Positions 53,224-61,672 of a stretch of DNA of 64,000 nucleotides are shown in pieces. Each line of letters begins with the position of its first letter. Position 1 is the stretch's first letter. The position numbers and the translations under genes were made by a program. The stretch lies in assembly GCF_030817415.1 (NCBI RefSeq), contig NZ_JAUSZI010000002.1, forward strand, positions 7,440,001 to 7,504,000, read 5' to 3'. This DNA comes from Streptomyces umbrinus. GTDB lineage: Bacteria > Actinomycetota > Actinomycetes > Streptomycetales > Streptomycetaceae. The notes beneath the pieces were generated by a model. It was not told the origin of the DNA, ran no database searches, and was given only the letters and a program-made list of their open reading frames with translations.

Positions 53224-55506
53224 CTAGTTGACGTCCGAGGCGTCCAGACGGTAGAGCGCCTGGGTGTTCTGGGACGTCTGGGAGCCGGCGGCGTCGGAGC
53301 CGGTCTCGGAGCTGTCCGAGGTGCCGGAGCCGGAGCCGGAGTCCGAGTCGGCGTCGGAGGAGTCGGTGCCGCCGTACTCGCTCGCCCTCACCACCGTCGC
53401 GTGCTCCTGCACCCATGCGGTCACCTCGGAGCCGGCGCTGTCGCCGCCGCCCCTGCCACCGCCGCCTCCGCCCATGCCGCCGCCGAGCACGATGTAGTGC
53501 AGCTCGCCCTTCTTCACGAGCTCCTTCAGCTTGGCGAGGGTCATGGCCTTGTCGCTGCCGGACCAGCCCCACATGGAGATGACGGGCTGCTTCGTGCTGA
53601 CGATCAGCTGGGCCGCGCTCTGCGAACTGGACACCGCCACCAGCCACTTGGCGCCGTCACGGTGCTTCTCCAGGTACGAGGCCATCGCGCTGTCGGCGCC
53701 GCCGCCGGGTCCGCCGACCATGGCACCGCCTCCGCCCATGCCGCCGGGCCGGGAGGTGGTGTCGCCGCCCTGCTCGCCGGTGCCCGCGGTGCCGTTCGGC
53801 GGGGTGCCGCCCTGCTCCTGGCCGCCTTGCTGCTGGCCGCCGCCCGGGGCCTCGCCGCCCGCCTGCTGACCGCCCTGCTGCCGGCCGCCCGGTGCCTGGC
53901 CGCCACCGCCGCCGGGGAAGCCGCCCCGGCCACCGCCGCCACCGCCGCCGGGTCCGCCGCCCATGCCGCCGCCCGTGGTGGGGCCGGCCGTCGGGTTCGT
54001 ACCGCTCATGCCGCCGCCCGAACCCGCGGTCACCGAGGCCGCGTACGCGGTCGGTCCGGCGAGGGAGGCGGCGACGGCCGCGGTCAGGGCGACGGCGAGC
54101 AGCCGTACGCGCCGGCCCGACCGGAAGAGGAGGAGCCCGACGATCGCCAGGACCATCACCACGGCGACGGTCGGCCACAGCCAGGAGTTCCAGTCGGTGG
54201 CCCGGCGCAGCAATACGACGGCCCAGATGCCAGTCGCGGCGAACGCGGCGGGCAGGACCCACAGCCACTTCTTGTCGGTCCGGAAGGCGTGCAGGAGCAT
54301 CAGCCCGCCGCCTCCGCACAGCGCCGCGATGCCGGGGGCGAGAGCGGTCGTGTAGTAGGGGTGCATCGTGCCCTCGGCGAGGCTGAAGGTGAGGTAGTGC
54401 AGGGCGGTCCAGCCGCCCCACAGGACCAGTGCGGCCCGCGTCAGATCCGTACGAGGAACGCCGCCGCGCAGCACGAGGCCGCCGACGAGCGCGACGCCGG
54501 CGAAGGGGAGCAGCCAGGAGATCTGTCCGCCGAGCACCTCGTTGAACATCCGGCCGATCCCGGCGGTCCCGGAGAAGCCGCCTCCGCCACCGCCTCCACC
54601 GCCGCCGTTGCCCTCGCCGCCGAAGACGCGGCCCAGGCCGTTGTAGCCCATGATCAGGTTCCAGGCGGTGCCGTCCGTCGAGCCGCCGATGTACGGCCGG
54701 TCGGAGGCGGGCACCAGCGACACGGCCGCAGCCCACCAGAAGCTGGAGACGGCGAGGGCGACCGCGGCGATCGCGAGGTTGCGGAGCCGGCGCAGCAGGC
54801 CGCCCTGGGCCGCGTACAGGTAGACCGCGAAGACGGCGGGCAGGGCGATGTACCCCTGGAGCATCTTGGTGTTGAAGGCGAGGCCGAAGCAGACGGCCGA
54901 GCCGACGAGGGGGAGCAGCCTGCCGTTGTGGACGGCGCGCAGGGCCAGGGCGGCGCCCGCGACCATCAGGAAGACGAGCAGCGTGTCCGGGTTGTTGTCC
55001 CGGTTGATGGCGACGGTGATCGGGGTGAGGGCGAGGACGAGCGCGGCGACAGCCGCGGCGCCGTGTCCCCAGACCCGCTTGACCGACGCGTGCAGGATCC
55101 AGATCGTGCCGAGGGCGGAGGCGACCAGCGGCAGCATCATCTGCCAGGTGCCGTACCCGAAGACCCGGCAGGACAGCCCCATCACCATGAGTACGAAGGG
55201 GGGCTTGTCGACGGTCATGAAGTTCCCCGCGTCCAGCGACCCGAAGAACCACGCCTTCCAGCTCTGCGTACCGCTGTACACGGCGGCGCTGTAGAAGCTG
55301 TTCAGGCTGGACGAGGAGAAGTTCCAGGAGTACAGCACCCCGGCCAGAACCATGATCGCGATCAGCGCGGGAAGCGACCAGCGGGGTGGCTTCCCGGGCC
55401 GCGCGCCGGTCTCGGCGGGAGGCGGGGAGGAGGCGGCCCGGTCTGCTGCGGGGGCGGCCTGGGCGGCCTCGGGGGCGTGGGGGTACGGATCGGTGGCAGA
55501 TGTCAC
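53224..55506 (-). CDS. membrane glycosyltransferase, GT39/ArnT-like (PMT family)
   Basis: About 760 residues from GTG 55506. Multiple membrane segments begin at SLPALIAIMVLAGVLYSWN. The catalytic acidic loop after the first membrane segment is DAGNFMTVDKPPFVLMVMG, the pattern of PMT/ArnT glycosyltransferases that move sugars from polyprenyl-phosphate donors to proteins or lipids on the outer face. The C-terminal third is an outside region rich in Gly, Gln and Pro (about 510-620), followed by a globular domain with VKKGELHYIVLGGG. Residues 1-50 are Pro/Ala-rich. The Gly/Gln part is the most low-complexity stretch in the window. Confidence 0.88.
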   Translation of the reverse strand: MTSATDPYPHAPEAAQAAPAADRAASSPPPAETGARPGKPPRWSLPALIAIMVLAGVLYSWNFSSSSLNSFYSAAVYSGTQSWKAWFFGSLDAGNFMTVDKPPFVLMVMGLSCRVFGYGTWQMMLPLVASALGTIWILHASVKRVWGHGAAAVAALVLALTPITVAINRDNNPDTLLVFLMVAGAALALRAVHNGRLLPLVGSAVCFGLAFNTKMLQGYIALPAVFAVYLYAAQGGLLRRLRNLAIAAVALAVSSFWWAAAVSLVPASDRPYIGGSTDGTAWNLIMGYNGLGRVFGGEGNGGGGGGGGGGFSGTAGIGRMFNEVLGGQISWLLPFAGVALVGGLVLRGGVPRTDLTRAALVLWGGWTALHYLTFSLAEGTMHPYYTTALAPGIAALCGGGGLMLLHAFRTDKKWLWVLPAAFAATGIWAVVLLRRATDWNSWLWPTVAVVMVLAIVGLLLFRSGRRVRLLAVALTAAVAASLAGPTAYAASVTAGSGGGMSGTNPTAGPTTGGGMGGGPGGGGGGGRGGFPGGGGGQAPGGRQQGGQQAGGEAPGGGQQQGGQEQGGTPPNGTAGTGEQGGDTTSRPGGMGGGGAMVGGPGGGADSAMASYLEKHRDGAKWLVAVSSSQSAAQLIVSTKQPVISMWGWSGSDKAMTLAKLKELVKKGELHYIVLGGGMGGGGGGRGGGDSAGSEVTAWVQEHATVVRASEYGGTDSSDADSDSGSGSGTSDSSETGSDAAGSQTSQNTQALYRLDASDVN

Positions 55507-55802
55507 GCGTGCATCGTGCGAAAGCGGTGTGGGCGAGGGCTGTGGTGAACCTGGGGCCCGGCTGTGAGTGGGGGAAGGGGGGCCCATGGAAGCGTATGAA
55601 CACGTAAAGGGCTGGACGGTCGTAGACGGAGGGAGCTGATCGGCAACAGGGTCGGACGGTCACAGCGGGCGCCGCCCTGTAACAGTTACCGGCGGTTCAT
55701 ACCGGCTGTGCAACAGGAGTGACTGCCGATGAACGCGCTTGCTGCGTACGGCGTTTGACGTGTTGAGATCAACAAGCAATGACGCCGAAAGGGCACCCCG
55801 AC

Positions 55803-56534
55803 ATGTCGCTCAGCCGCACCCGCTCCCGTACGCTCGCCGCCGTAGGATTCCTGGCCGCCACGGGTCTGTTCCTCACCGCGTGCGGCCCCGAGGACTCCGC
55901 CGGCGCGGATGCCTCCTCTCCTGCCGGTGCCTCGGCCTCTCCCAGCTCCTCGGCGACTGCCGGTTCTCCCGCGGCTTCCGGTGGCGCCGACTCCTCCGAG
56001 CCGCCGGCCGGTTCGGACGGTACGTTCTCCGGCACGTTGACGTTTCTGGCGCCGGGCAAGCTGCTGGTGGGGGAGCGTGCCTTCTGGGTCGCCGAGGACA
56101 CGGTGATCCAGGGCGCCGGGATCTGTGGTGACCCCGAGACCGCGGGGGCGGAGAACTGCACCGCCGACCAGTTGGACGACACGGCCAAGGCCGGGAACAC
56201 CAAGGCCGAGGTGTCGATCGAGAAGGGCATAGCGACCAAGGTCTTCGCCGCGGAGGGCGGGGGCGGCGACTCCTCGGAGGCGCCGGCCGGTTCGGACGGT
56301 ACGTTCTCCGGCAAGCTGACGTTCCTGGCGCCCGGCAAGCTGCTGGTCGGCGAGCGTGCCTTCTGGGTCGCCGAGGACACGGAGATCCAGGGCGGCGACA
56401 TCTGCGGTGACCCCGAGACCGCGGAAGCCGAGAAGTGCACCGCAGATGACCTGGACGCCGCCGCCGAGGCAGGCAACCTGACGGTCGAGGTGACGATCAA
56501 GAAGGGGATCGCCGAACGGGTCACCCAGAAGTAG
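55803..56534 (+). CDS. lipoprotein with two tandem copies of one domain
   Basis: About 243 residues from ATG 55803, preceded by AAAGGG; ATG 55779 also possible. Lipobox LTAC with Cys27. A Ser/Ala/Pro linker leads into two near-identical domains of about 75 residues, each starting PAGSDGTFSGxLTFLAPG and containing LVGERAFWVAEDT, ICGDPETAxAExCTADxLD and a final IxKGIAxxV. They resemble the DUF5666-like beta fold. At the DNA level they are also closely alike, so the duplication is recent. Function unknown; surface-exposed. Confidence 0.75.
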   Translation: MSLSRTRSRTLAAVGFLAATGLFLTACGPEDSAGADASSPAGASASPSSSATAGSPAASGGADSSEPPAGSDGTFSGTLTFLAPGKLLVGERAFWVAEDTVIQGAGICGDPETAGAENCTADQLDDTAKAGNTKAEVSIEKGIATKVFAAEGGGGDSSEAPAGSDGTFSGKLTFLAPGKLLVGERAFWVAEDTEIQGGDICGDPETAEAEKCTADDLDAAAEAGNLTVEVTIKKGIAERVTQK

Positions 56535-56555
56535 CCGCGGCTCTCGCGCGAGCAT

Positions 56556-56578
56556 CGAGGGGATCCGGCAGCCCCTCG
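56556..56578. terminator. small stem-loop between convergent genes
   Basis: CGAGGGG and CCCCTCG are perfect complements with a nine-base loop between the lipoprotein and the next gene. Confidence 0.5.
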
Positions 56579-56603
56579 CCAGGGCCGCCGGCGCCGACTC
56601 GCG

Positions 56604-57077
56604 TCAGATGCAGGGGTCGAGGTAGTAGATCGGGTCCCAGGGAATGGACACTGAACGGTTGTTCGACTCGATGAGTGTGTAGGGCGAATGATCCTCGTAC
56701 ATCACGCTGGCCCACGAACCGTATTGGTTGTTGGTGACCGCACCCCTGTCATGGAAGTAGTAGAGGGAGCGTGAGGTGCAGTAGTAGAGGATGAAGACGG
56801 TGTGCTGACCGTCGCCCTCACCGGCGGCGACGCACAGGTACCCGCGCGGGCAGTGGTTGAGGTGGTAGTTCCGCGTGTCCGTGCTCACATCGTGGAACGC
56901 GTACTCCCTGGGCCCGCCGTTCCTGCCGTCGGGCCAGTACTGACTCAGCTCGGGCCAGCGTCGGCTCTCGGCCGCTCCTGCCGGCGGAGCGCTTATCGAG
57001 AGCGCCGAAAGCAGGACCATGAACGCGGCGATGGCGGCCAGAAGTCCCTTTCGTGACACACGTGGTGCGCTTGTCAT
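56604..57077 (-). CDS. small secreted cysteine-containing protein (inhibitor I36-like)
   Basis: A 157-residue protein starting MTSAPRVSRKG. A signal peptide (LLAAIAAFMVLLSALSI, then APPAGAAE) is followed by a beta-rich domain with Cys pairs in NHCPRGYLCVAAGEG, LYYCTSRSLYYFHDRG and the terminal LDPC. The layout resembles the small peptidase-inhibitor I36/crystallin-like proteins abundant in Streptomyces, but the key inhibitory region is not certain. GGAAGG lies ten bases before the ATG. Upstream, the 57078-57265 gap has no gene. Confidence 0.6.
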   Translation of the reverse strand: MTSAPRVSRKGLLAAIAAFMVLLSALSISAPPAGAAESRRWPELSQYWPDGRNGGPREYAFHDVSTDTRNYHLNHCPRGYLCVAAGEGDGQHTVFILYYCTSRSLYYFHDRGAVTNNQYGSWASVMYEDHSPYTLIESNNRSVSIPWDPIYYLDPCI

Positions 57078-57265
57078 GTGGGCATTTACCTTCCTGTCTC
57101 GTGTACTTGACCGTGCGGACGGCCGGACCAGTGCCTTGGGATCCGGACGTCCCGCGCCGGTTCGAGCAGGCGTGGTGTGCATGCGTGCACCCCCGTACTC
57201 CGCCCGTTCTGAAGGAGGATGCGCTCCGCACTCGGGTCTGTCGTTACGGAGGCGTGCACAGGTCT

Positions 57266-58246
57266 TCAGTCAGCGCGCACTGCTGTGCCGTGACGGCGGA
57301 ACTCGCTTGGCGCGAGGCCGTAGGCGTTACGGAATGTCTGGCTGAAGTGGGCGGGGCTCGTGAAACCCCATTGGGCGGCGATCGCGTGGATCGGGCGGTC
57401 GGCCAGCCGGGGGTCGGCGAGGTCGCGTCGGCACTGCTCCAGACGTCGTGCGCGGATGTGGCCGGCGACGGCGTACCCGTCCCGCTGGAACAGCTTGTGC
57501 AGGTAGCGCAGGGAGATGTGGTGGGCCGAGGCGATCGCGTCCGGGGTCAGATCCGGGTCGCCGAGGTTGTCCCGGATGAAGGCGTGGATCCGCGCCATGA
57601 GCGCACGCTGCCGGGTGGGAGGCGGCACCACTTTCTCCATGTCCAGAGCGTGGGCGAACGCGGCGGTGAGCACGTCGAGGGTGAGGGTGGCCAGCCGCAC
57701 GGTGTCGGCCTGGCTGAACTCGTGCATCTGCCGGGCCAGTTGCAGCAGGAAGGCCGAGGACAGCGCACCGACGCCCCGGGTGCCCGGGATGCGGACCGCG
57801 CACAGATGCCGCAGTTCCCGGGCGGGCAACGGCAGCGACGAACGCGGGAACCGCAGGACCAGCACCTGCCCCGTCGGGCCGCTCGGTACCAGCCGGGTCA
57901 GATAGGGATGTGAGCTGTCGCGCAGGACCAGATCGCCGGCGCGCAGCACCGCACGCCGGTCGTCCTGCTCCCCGACCACACGACCGCGTACGGCACAGGT
58001 CACGAGGAACGATTCCGGATCGGCCTGGCGGACCAGTCTGGGTGTGCGATGGATCGAATGCGGCGTCGCGGTGAGCAGAGTCGCCTGCACAGGACCGATC
58101 CCGTTGAAACCGGCCCGGGCGCGAAACGCGCCTTCCCCGTGCGGTTCGCAGCGTATGTCGAGAGGCACCCACATCCTCGAGCTCATCTCGCGCCAGAAGG
58201 CGAATCGCTCTGCCACCGGCACCTCGGCCGTGCTGACCACCTCCAT
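57266..58246 (-). CDS. AraC-family transcriptional regulator
   Basis: About 326 residues if started at MEVVSTAEVPVAERFAFW; an upstream extension to 58414 is open but reads poorly. The N-terminal part is the AraC-binding-like domain (FLVTCAVRGRVVGEQDD, then VLRAGDLVLRDSSHPYLTR). The C-terminal HTH_18 has two helix-turn-helices: DLTPDAIASAHHISLRYLHKLF and IHAIAAQWGFTSPAHFSQTFR with the terminal YGLAPSEFRRHG. It is divergent from the beta-lactamase-like gene (248 bases between), which may be its target. Confidence 0.87.
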   Translation of the reverse strand: MEVVSTAEVPVAERFAFWREMSSRMWVPLDIRCEPHGEGAFRARAGFNGIGPVQATLLTATPHSIHRTPRLVRQADPESFLVTCAVRGRVVGEQDDRRAVLRAGDLVLRDSSHPYLTRLVPSGPTGQVLVLRFPRSSLPLPARELRHLCAVRIPGTRGVGALSSAFLLQLARQMHEFSQADTVRLATLTLDVLTAAFAHALDMEKVVPPPTRQRALMARIHAFIRDNLGDPDLTPDAIASAHHISLRYLHKLFQRDGYAVAGHIRARRLEQCRRDLADPRLADRPIHAIAAQWGFTSPAHFSQTFRNAYGLAPSEFRRHGTAVRAD

Positions 58247-58494
58247 GACCTCAGTGTTGCCGTGGCCGGCCCGGAACAGCACCTCCGAACAAGCCGAACA
58301 CCCCTTGCCACCTCTGCCGGTGCACCTCACCCCGCGCACCTGGTACGCGTCCTGGTACGTGTCCTCTCCGGGCCCAAAGCCCGCCCAACTCCCCTTCCAG
58401 AAACCCGCGTACAACCTCTGGCCGTCCCGGTGAGTCGAGAGAGGCGAGTGCGCCGAGGCGCGCTCGTTCGTACCCGAGGGGATGGAAGTACTCG

Positions 58495-59412
58495 ATGACT
58501 CACCGGATATCCCGGCGTACCCGTGTGTTCTGTGCGGGCCTCGGTGCCGGTGTCCTAGTGCCGCTCACCGTGGCCGTGGCACCAGCGGCCGCGGCCGCGA
58601 CACCGCAGGCGACCTGTACGTCGAACCAGCCGGCCCTGGCCACCAAACTGCAGAAGGACATCACCACGGCCCTCGCGAACCGCGGAGGCACCGTGGCCGT
58701 CGGCCTCCACGACCGGAGTACCAACACCACCTGCGCGCTGAGACCGACCCAGGCCTACGACTCGGCCAGCGTCGTCAAGGTGACCGTCCTCGCCACGCTT
58801 CTCTGGGACGCCAAGAAGACCAACCGCCTTCTCACCCAGCGGGAGTCCGATCTGGCCACCGCCATGATCACCAAGTCGGACAACGCGGCCACGGCCAAGC
58901 TCTGGAACCAGCTCGGCACGACGAAGGTGAAGGGCTTCCTCAGCGCGGCCGGTATGACCCGGACCAAACCGGGGGCGAACGGCTACTGGGGCCTCACCCA
59001 GATCACCGTCCAGGACGAGCAGAAGCTCCTCGCGCTGCTCACCGCCAGGAACACGGTTCTGAGCGACAACTCCCGGGCCTACGTGCTCAAGCTCATGGGC
59101 AGGGTCGTCTCCTCGCAGCGCTGGGGCACTCCGGCGGGAGCGCCCTCCTCCGTCGCCGTCCATGTGAAGAACGGCTGGCTGTCCCGCTCCACGCACGGCT
59201 GGCGGGTCCACAGTGTGGGCACCTTCAAGGGCGCGGGCCACGACTACACGATCTCGGTCCTGACCCACGGCAACAGCACCATGAACTACGGCGTGACGAC
59301 GATTCAGGCCGTGGCCAAAGCCATCCACAAGGACCTCGTGCCGACCAGAGCGCAGCGTTACACGCCCACGACCGACCCACAGGAAGCCTTCCCGGCGGTG
59401 CCCGCTTCATGA
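58495..59412 (+). CDS. secreted class A beta-lactamase-like serine hydrolase
   Basis: A 305-residue protein with a signal peptide (VFCAGLGAGVLVPLTVAVAP, cleavage after AAA). Active-site motifs of the penicillin-recognising fold are present: S92-V-V-K95 (SxxK), S128-D129-N130 (SDN) and K225-N226-G227 (KxG, usually KTG). The omega-loop Glu of true class A lactamases is not seen at the expected place, so beta-lactamase activity is uncertain; a D,D-peptidase-like role is possible. The stop overlaps the following ATG by four bases. Confidence 0.82.
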   Translation: MTHRISRRTRVFCAGLGAGVLVPLTVAVAPAAAAATPQATCTSNQPALATKLQKDITTALANRGGTVAVGLHDRSTNTTCALRPTQAYDSASVVKVTVLATLLWDAKKTNRLLTQRESDLATAMITKSDNAATAKLWNQLGTTKVKGFLSAAGMTRTKPGANGYWGLTQITVQDEQKLLALLTARNTVLSDNSRAYVLKLMGRVVSSQRWGTPAGAPSSVAVHVKNGWLSRSTHGWRVHSVGTFKGAGHDYTISVLTHGNSTMNYGVTTIQAVAKAIHKDLVPTRAQRYTPTTDPQEAFPAVPAS

Positions 59413-60008
59413 TCATCTGGCTCAACGGCGCCTTCGGCGTCGGCAAGACCACGACCGCCAGGCAACTCACCACCCTCCTCCCGGACGCCAGGCTCCTGGA
59501 CGCCGAACAGGTCGGCTACATGCTCTGGCACGTCCTGGGGAAGCCCGCCCGTGACTTCCAGGAGTTCCCGCCGTGGCGCGGTCTTGTGGTGGAGACCGCG
59601 CGGCAGGTGCTCGACCACGTGGGCGGCACGCTGGTCGTGCCGCAGACCGTGCTGGAGAAGCCGTACTGGCGTGAGATCCGCACGGGACTGGTCCAAGCGG
59701 GCATTCCCTTACGCCACTTCGTCCTGCACGCCGACCACAACACGCTCGTCGAACGCATCCAGAACGACACGGACCCGGAGAGCGTCGGCTCCCGCCGGCG
59801 GCGCCTGGACCATCTCCACGACTACGACGAGGCACTGCTCTGGCTGCGCGGGGAGGCCGAGTTGATCGCCACCACCGGCATGCCGCCGGCCACGGTCGCG
59901 AAACTCGTCATGACGACGGTCCGGCATCAGGGCGCCTCCGCGATGAGGGAGAACGTTCACCCGGGCTTCCGCAAGAGCTCACCACGGAGTGCTAGCAACC
60001 CCCGCTGA
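59409..60008 (+). CDS. AAA/P-loop ATPase, TmrB-like
   Basis: A 199-residue P-loop protein. The start MIIWLNGAFGVGKTTTARQL gives a Walker A at residues 7-15. The following LLDAEQVGYMLW, PPWRGLVVETARQVLDH and PYWREIRTGLVQAGIPLRHF blocks match the TmrB-like group named for tunicamycin resistance, and the terminal WL(R)xxAELIATTGMPP lies near a Lys/Arg-rich lid. Substrate unknown. It overlaps the beta-lactamase-like gene by ATGA, so the two are translated together, an unusual pairing of an exported hydrolase with a cytoplasmic kinase-like protein. Confidence 0.82.
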   Translation: MIIWLNGAFGVGKTTTARQLTTLLPDARLLDAEQVGYMLWHVLGKPARDFQEFPPWRGLVVETARQVLDHVGGTLVVPQTVLEKPYWREIRTGLVQAGIPLRHFVLHADHNTLVERIQNDTDPESVGSRRRRLDHLHDYDEALLWLRGEAELIATTGMPPATVAKLVMTTVRHQGASAMRENVHPGFRKSSPRSASNPR

Positions 60009-60044
60009 CCTGCGGAGTTCGGCGAAAAGAAGCGATTTTCCGGT

Positions 60045-60071
60045 GCAACCCTCACCCCCGGTCCGCTGTCT
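60045..60071 (+). promoter_or_regulatory. putative ECF-sigma promoter for the RTX gene
   Basis: GCAACC (60045-60050) and CTGTCT (60066-60071) are 15 bases apart, a spacing and pair typical of extracytoplasmic-function sigma promoters. It lies about 190 bases before the ATG at 60260. The rest of the 60009-60259 gap shows only an imperfect CAGACCG-type repeat. Confidence 0.4.
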
Positions 60072-60259
60072 GAATGGGTGATCGGAAACAACACCTGGCA
60101 CACCCGTCACAGACCGCACGGACAGCACAGACCGTACGGACCGCACCGGCCGTCCGATCGCCGATCGCGGCGAGGGCGCCGACGACTTCACCGGCGCCCT
60201 CGCCGTCGACCACGACTCCGACTCCGTTCAGCACGCACTCCACGAAGGGCCTCTTTCGC

Positions 60260-61117
60260 ATGCGCGTTTTACGAAGCATCGCCGCCACCTCCACCCTCGT
60301 CCTGGCTCTGGGAGGAGCCGTACTCGCCGCGCCCGCCGCCCAAGCCGACACGGCGGCCTCCACGGCCACCGTCGAGCGCTATGACGGCGCGATCTGGTAC
60401 CGGGCCGCCGCCGGACAGGTGAACGACCTCCAGATCTCCACCAAGGCCATCGACGTCGACCCGGACGAGTTCGGCGGCGACTACCTCGTCACCTTCCGGG
60501 ACAAGTTCGAGATCACCATCACCAGCACGGACGTGTGTACGTACCCGTCGGCGACCGACCACACCGTCGTCGAGTGCGTGGAGCCCGAGCCCCTGGGGTC
60601 CGACGACTCGGACATCTACGACGTCGACCTCGGTGACGGCGACGACACCGTGACGGTCGGAGACGACGTCTTCACGCAGGGCACCCTCGACGGCGGCCCG
60701 GGCGACGACGTCATCCGTGGCAAGGGCGCGAACGTCCTCCAGGGCGGGGACGGCGACGACCACCTCGAGGGCATCGACGGTGTCTGGGTCAACGGCTCCT
60801 TCGGCGAAGCCGGCAACGACACCATCCTCACCGGCTGCGCCTACCACTGCAGCGGCGGTGCCGGGAACGACATCCTCACGGTGACCGGCGAGGACGACCT
60901 CGGCTACACCACCCTGTACGGGGACGACGGCGACGACATCGTGCGCGGCAGCTCCGGCAACGACACCCTCTACGGCGGCAGGGGCAACGACACCCTGTAC
61001 GGCCTGCAGGGCGACGACACGATCTTCGGCAACACCGGCGACGACGTGATCCACGGCGGCGAGGGCAACGACACGCTCTCCGGCGGCGCGGGCAACAACA
61101 AGGTCTACCAGGACTGA
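60260..61117 (+). CDS. secreted RTX calcium-binding protein
   Basis: A 285-residue protein from ATG 60260; GAAGGG lies about ten bases before it. The upstream frame (from 60074) is Pro/Thr/Ser-rich and is probably not translated. A Sec signal ([19 protein letters not shown]) is followed by a small beta domain and then, from about residue 130, repeats of the nonapeptide GGxGxDxUx: [36 protein letters not shown] and [12 protein letters not shown]. These fold into calcium-dependent beta-rolls. The product is probably an extracellular or wall-associated structural protein. A G-rich hairpin follows the stop. Confidence 0.88.
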   Translation: MRVLRSIAATSTLVLALGGAVLAAPAAQADTAASTATVERYDGAIWYRAAAGQVNDLQISTKAIDVDPDEFGGDYLVTFRDKFEITITSTDVCTYPSATDHTVVECVEPEPLGSDDSDIYDVDLGDGDDTVTVGDDVFTQGTLDGGPGDDVIRGKGANVLQGGDGDDHLEGIDGVWVNGSFGEAGNDTILTGCAYHCSGGAGNDILTVTGEDDLGYTTLYGDDGDDIVRGSSGNDTLYGGRGNDTLYGLQGDDTIFGNTGDDVIHGGEGNDTLSGGAGNNKVYQD

Positions 61118-61130
61118 GGCCCGGGACTTG

Positions 61131-61170
61131 GCCGGAGCCGCGTGGGCACCGGTGCCCACGCGACTCCGGC
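61131..61170. terminator. terminator behind the RTX gene
   Basis: Arms 61131-61150 and 61151-61170 (start GCCGGAG, end CTCCGGC) are complementary except one mismatched pair, with almost no loop. Confidence 0.65.
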
Positions 61171-61672
61171 TCCCGATCCCCGGCCCTCGACTCCGGCCCT
61201 TGGCTCGCCGGAATCCCGGGCTCGCCGGAATCCCGCGGGCTCCCCGGAATCCCGGACTTGCCGGGCTCCCCGTGTCCCTTCTGGGCATTCCGGGGTCCTC
61301 AGCCTCCTGGGCCTCCGGCCGCCCACCTTCCCGGCCCCTGGCTCTCTGGCTCGCCGGGCTTCCCGGCTGCCCAGCTTGTGCGGCCCGCCGGGCTCCCCGG
61401 AGTCCTCGGTTCCCAGGAATCCTCGGCTTCCCGGCCTTCCTGGCTTCCAGGCCGCCCGGCCCTCGAAATCCCCTAGCTCCACGGAATCTCGGGCTCCCCG
61501 GGCCCCTGCATCTCCGGCTTCCCGGCCGCCCGCCCCCCCCGGAACCTCCGGCTCCCCGGAACCTCCGCCCCCGGCCCCGAGCGCTCCCTGGCCAAGCCCA
61601 CCGTCCCTCCGCCTACCTGGAATTAACGGCCAGTACCCTCCCCCTCAACCCACCTCCGCCTACCGTGACGCC
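61171..61672. other. low-complexity gene-free region
   Basis: Five hundred bases with degenerate, interspersed copies of GGCTCCCCGGAATCCCGG-like words and no supported gene. Frames here read as monotonous Pro/Gly/Leu or Arg/Gly/Glu chains on both strands. It looks like expanded repeat. The last 60 bases hold the probable promoter of the phytase-like gene. Confidence 0.55.

Noticed and set aside
60074..60259. N-terminal extension of the RTX gene
   Set aside because: Pro/Thr/Ser-rich and placed before a normal signal peptide; it overlaps the putative promoter leader.
61142..61672. N-terminal extension of the phytase-like gene through the low-complexity region
   Set aside because: The extension is monotonous Pro/Arg-rich sequence and precedes a clear signal peptide at MRLRPLL, so translation most likely starts at 61673.
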